64,000 bases of DNA from Rhabdochromatium marinum (GTDB lineage Bacteria > Pseudomonadota > Gammaproteobacteria > Chromatiales > Chromatiaceae), in assembly GCF_016583795.1 (NCBI RefSeq), contig NZ_NRRS01000011.1:62001-126000 (forward strand). Direction: 5' to 3'. Positions 61,710-64,000 of the stretch are shown here, in pieces. The translations under genes and the position numbers were made by a program. Under the pieces are notes generated by a model. The model saw nothing but the letters and a program-made list of their open reading frames with translations, ran no database searches and was not told the origin of the DNA. Position 1 is the first letter of the stretch, and every line of letters starts with the position of its first letter.

Positions 61710-62549
61710 ATGAGTGGAATGCCATTAAAATTCACTAAAATGCACGGCTTGGGCAATGATTTTGTAGTCATCGACGCCATTCACCAACAAGTAGCCATGA
61801 CGGCAGAACTCACGCGCCGCCTCGCTGATCGCCGCCGCGGTGTCGGCTGCGATCAGGTGCTGCTGGTGGAGCCACCCCACACCAGCACCACCGACTTCCA
61901 CTATCGCATTTTCAACGCCGACGGTTCCGAAGTCAGCCAATGCGGCAATGGCGCCCGCTGCTTTGCCCGCTTCGTCCATGACAAGGGTCTGACCGACAAG
62001 CGCCAGCTCTATGTCAGCACCAAAAGCGGCCTGCTGACGCTCCATCTGCTGGATGACGGCCAGGTGCGGGTCGATATGGGCGTGCCACGCTTGGAACCAC
62101 GCGCCATCCCTTTCCTGACCGAACAGCGTGCCCCCGCCTATCATTATGGCCAGGGGCGCGAGGCGCTGCGCATTGGCGTCGTCTCCATGGGCAACCCTCA
62201 TGTCGTGGTGCCGGTTGAGGATCTGGCCAACGCACCGGTTGTCAGCCTCGGCCCGGAGATCGAAACCGCCCCGCTGTTTCCGCAACGCACCAATGTTGGT
62301 TTCATGCAGGTGTTCAGCGCCGAGCACATCGGGCTGCGCGTGTGGGAACGCGGTGCGGGCGAAACCCAAGCCTGCGGCAGCGGCGCCTGTGCGGCCATGG
62401 TGATCGGACGTCTGTGGGGCGAACTGGCCGAAGAGGTGCGCGTCACCCTGCCTGGCGGCGATCTGGTGATCAACTGGCCTGGCAACCAGGACACTGTCAC
62501 TATGACCGGCCCGGCGTGCCCGGTCTTCGACGGAGAGATCACATCATGA
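61710..62549 (+). CDS. dapF: Diaminopimelate epimerase
   Basis: A 279-residue cofactor-independent epimerase converting LL- to meso-diaminopimelate. FTKMHGLGNDFVVID opens the protein. The two catalytic cysteines are in QCGNGARCFARF and ETQACGSGACAAM. ATG 61719 is an alternative start that matches most homologues (MPLKFTKMHG). Its stop overlaps the DUF484 start (ATGA). Confidence 0.97.
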   Translation: MSGMPLKFTKMHGLGNDFVVIDAIHQQVAMTAELTRRLADRRRGVGCDQVLLVEPPHTSTTDFHYRIFNADGSEVSQCGNGARCFARFVHDKGLTDKRQLYVSTKSGLLTLHLLDDGQVRVDMGVPRLEPRAIPFLTEQRAPAYHYGQGREALRIGVVSMGNPHVVVPVEDLANAPVVSLGPEIETAPLFPQRTNVGFMQVFSAEHIGLRVWERGAGETQACGSGACAAMVIGRLWGELAEEVRVTLPGGDLVINWPGNQDTVTMTGPACPVFDGEITS

Positions 62550-63325
62550 CCCCTGACACCGCAGCCACAGCGTCCGTGACCGAGGATAGCGTTATCCGCT
62601 ACCTAGCAACCCATCCAGACCTGTTGCGGCGCCACCCGGCACTGCTGGCAACACTCGATCTTGCCCATGGTCACAGGGGCTCCATCTCGCTGGTGGAGCG
62701 TCAGCTAGCGGTGTTGCGTCAGCAACTGGCGCGTGAGCACAAGCGCATTCTCTGCTTCATTGAGCGCGCCCACGAATACGAAGCCCTCTCCACCCACCTG
62801 CACGAACTCACTACCAAGCTGATTCTGGCGCGCAGCTTCAAGCATGTGCGCGATATTCTCGAAGTGGAACTCAAAATTGAGTTCGAGGCCCGAGCCGTCA
62901 CCCTGCTGCAATTTGCCTTACCCGAAACCGATACCGATACCGATACCGATACCGATACCGATACCGAGGCCGCCGACACCGGGAGCGATCACGATAACGC
63001 TGACCATCCCAACGCCGCCAGCACCATCAACCCGCACATTGCTGACACCGCCCCCGACACCTTTGCCAACTTCATCAACATTGAACGCTGCCAGTGTGGC
63101 CCGCTGAGCGAGGAACAATTTACCGAGCTGTTCGGGATTCGCGCCGGACAATTGCGCTCTGCCGCTCTGGTGCCGATCAAAGGCCCCAAAATTCGCGCCC
63201 TACTGGCCATTGCCAGCTGCGACCCCGACCGCTTTACCGCCGACATGGGCACGGACATCCTCGAACGCCTGGCTGATATCATCAGCGCCAAGCTGATTGA
63301 GCTGGCCTTTCTGCACCATGACTGA
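62546..63325 (+). CDS. DUF484-family protein
   Basis: A 259-residue GAF-like protein, the usual gene between dapF and xerC. VIRYLATHPDLLRRHPALLA and GSISLVERQLAVLRQQL are the conserved start; RSAALVPIKGPKIRALLAIA and MGTDILERLADIISAKLIEL the conserved end. A Thr-Asp repeat (near residues 128-140) encoded by a hexanucleotide tract interrupts the middle. ATG overlaps dapF by four bases. Function is unsettled. Confidence 0.9.
   Translation: MTPDTAATASVTEDSVIRYLATHPDLLRRHPALLATLDLAHGHRGSISLVERQLAVLRQQLAREHKRILCFIERAHEYEALSTHLHELTTKLILARSFKHVRDILEVELKIEFEARAVTLLQFALPETDTDTDTDTDTDTEAADTGSDHDNADHPNAASTINPHIADTAPDTFANFINIERCQCGPLSEEQFTELFGIRAGQLRSAALVPIKGPKIRALLAIASCDPDRFTADMGTDILERLADIISAKLIELAFLHHD
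62927..62968 (+). repeat. Hexanucleotide tandem repeat (ACCGAT) inside the DUF484 gene
   Basis: Six perfect ACCGAT units (62927-62962) followed by ACCGAG. It encodes alternating Thr-Asp. The unit is a multiple of three, so copy-number change would alter length without frameshift. Confidence 0.9.
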
Positions 63326-63430
63326 GCGCAAGGCATCAGCAGCACCACCCAAATCTACACGCACCTCGACTTCCAGCACCTCGCCCGCGTCTACGACCAG
63401 GCGCATCCGCGAGCCAAGCGCAAGAAGTAG
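63326..63430 (+). pseudogene. xerC: xerC 3' remnant (last ~33 codons)
   Basis: In the same frame as DUF484 and just after its TGA, the DNA encodes [20 protein letters not shown] then [11 protein letters not shown] and TAG (63428-63430). This is the XerC C terminus, including the catalytic tyrosine (TQIYTHLD). E. coli XerC ends [16 protein letters not shown]... AAHPRAKRGK. The other ~270 residues, including the catalytic Arg-Lys-His-Arg set, are absent. It has no start codon of its own and must be non-functional. DUF484-xerC adjacency is typical, so this is an internal deletion in place. Confidence 0.88.
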
Positions 63431-63438
63431 CTGCGGCG

Positions 63439-63999
63439 CTAGCTGCGCGTCACCAGGGGAATGATGGCAATCTCGACGCGGCGGTTCAGACGTCGCCCGG
63501 CTTCAGAGGCATTGGACGCCACCGGATTGCTCTCGCCATATCCATAGGCACTGACCCGCTGCGGCAGGACGCCATCATTGAGCAGACGCCCCTGCACCGC
63601 CGCCGCACGACGCTCGGAGAGCTTCATGTTGTAGTCGGCGCTGCCGGTGTTATCAGTAAAACCAGCGACGGCGAGCTGAGTCTTGCCATAGCGATTGACG
63701 ATGGCAGCAATCTTGTCCAGGGTGCTGTAAAAGCCCGGCTTGATGCGTGCCGAATCCAGATCGAAGGTAGTTGCACTGGTCATGCCGACAATCAGCCGAT
63801 GGTCGGGGAGCTTGCGCACGCGAATGTCGCCGCGACTGATTTCATCGGCCAGCGCGCGCTCAAAGTCCATCCGCTGCTGCTCCATGTAATCACCGACGGC
63901 GGCGCCAACCAGAGCCCCCCCCACCAAGCCAATCAGGGCGCCGCGTCCAGCATTGGCACTCAGCGAACCCAGCGCAGCGCCGCTGGCAGCCCCGGCCAA
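63439..63999 (-). CDS. OmpA-family outer-membrane/periplasmic protein (5' end beyond window)
   Basis: The frame runs off the right edge. What remains (about 186 residues) begins with a glycine-zipper (GALIGLVGGALVGAAVGDYM), a pattern found in small outer-membrane lipoproteins. The OmpA C-like peptidoglycan-binding domain follows: AGFTDNTGSADYNMKLSERR, AAAVQGRLLNDGVLPQRVSA, YGYGESNPVASNASEAGRRL and NRRVEIAI. The conserved Asp and Arg of diaminopimelate binding are visible. The 5' part, probably with a signal or lipobox, lies outside. Confidence 0.88.
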   Translation of the reverse strand: MAGAASGAALGSLSANAGRGALIGLVGGALVGAAVGDYMEQQRMDFERALADEISRGDIRVRKLPDHRLIVGMTSATTFDLDSARIKPGFYSTLDKIAAIVNRYGKTQLAVAGFTDNTGSADYNMKLSERRAAAVQGRLLNDGVLPQRVSAYGYGESNPVASNASEAGRRLNRRVEIAIIPLVTRS

Positions 64000-64000
64000 G

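Overview
The window looks like the chromosome of a Gammaproteobacterium, most likely a purple sulfur bacterium (Chromatiales) or close relative. This is inferred from gene content and moderately high GC; no rRNA or photosynthesis gene is present to prove it. Housekeeping context is gammaproteobacterial: lptM-lysA-(methyltransferase)-dapF-DUF484-xerC order, trhP (yegQ), an Aas-like fusion and a DctPQM TRAP transporter.

Layout. (1) 1-9982: a plus-strand iron/haem-type acquisition locus. A NosR-like flavin/Fe-S membrane protein is followed by a TonB receptor with the FRAP/NPxL signature of haem receptors, an ABC-2 ATPase, an 1,098-residue permease carrying a large extracytoplasmic domain, a PchR-like AraC regulator (the last three overlap), and a methyltransferase behind a Fur-box-like palindrome. 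(2) 10.0-12.5 kb: a mobile-element scar with an IS91-type transposase remnant, a RidA-family gene, a 5' group II intron fragment without reverse transcriptase, and an apparently intact ISAzo13-family element. The scar truncates a UroD-like gene. (3) 12.5-36.9 kb: a large surface-polymer/secretion region. A minus-strand operon runs from a small RTX protein through three glycosyltransferase genes, sulfotransferases, DUF4214, DUF1800, DUF1501 and the broken UroD-like gene. A divergent operon encodes another glycosyltransferase and a type I secretion ABC/HlyD pair. A pyruvyl-transferase-like gene and a GT2 gene follow. The most unusual gene is a 1,692-residue fusion of glycosyltransferase segments, two sulfotransferase modules and a DUF6473-like module. 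(4) 37.1-53.5 kb: TRAP transporter, AAA-ATPase/nuclease-like gene, Aas-like lipid gene, NUDIX hydrolase, NAD(P)-binding protein, TrhP, ChaN-like protein. (5) 53.6-55.6 kb: a second scar with a decayed IS1 abutting a truncated IS66 transposase, a radC tail and tRNA-Ser(GGA). (6) 55.7-64 kb: small conserved genes and the lysA-dapF block, in which xerC survives only as its last ~33 codons.

Working model (inference): region 3 makes a sulfated and glycosylated cell-surface material, with the acidic calcium-binding RTX protein exported by the adjacent type I machinery. Region 1 captures iron or haem and couples uptake to a membrane flavin/Fe-S electron path. Much of the rest is ordinary chromosome reshaped by insertion sequences.
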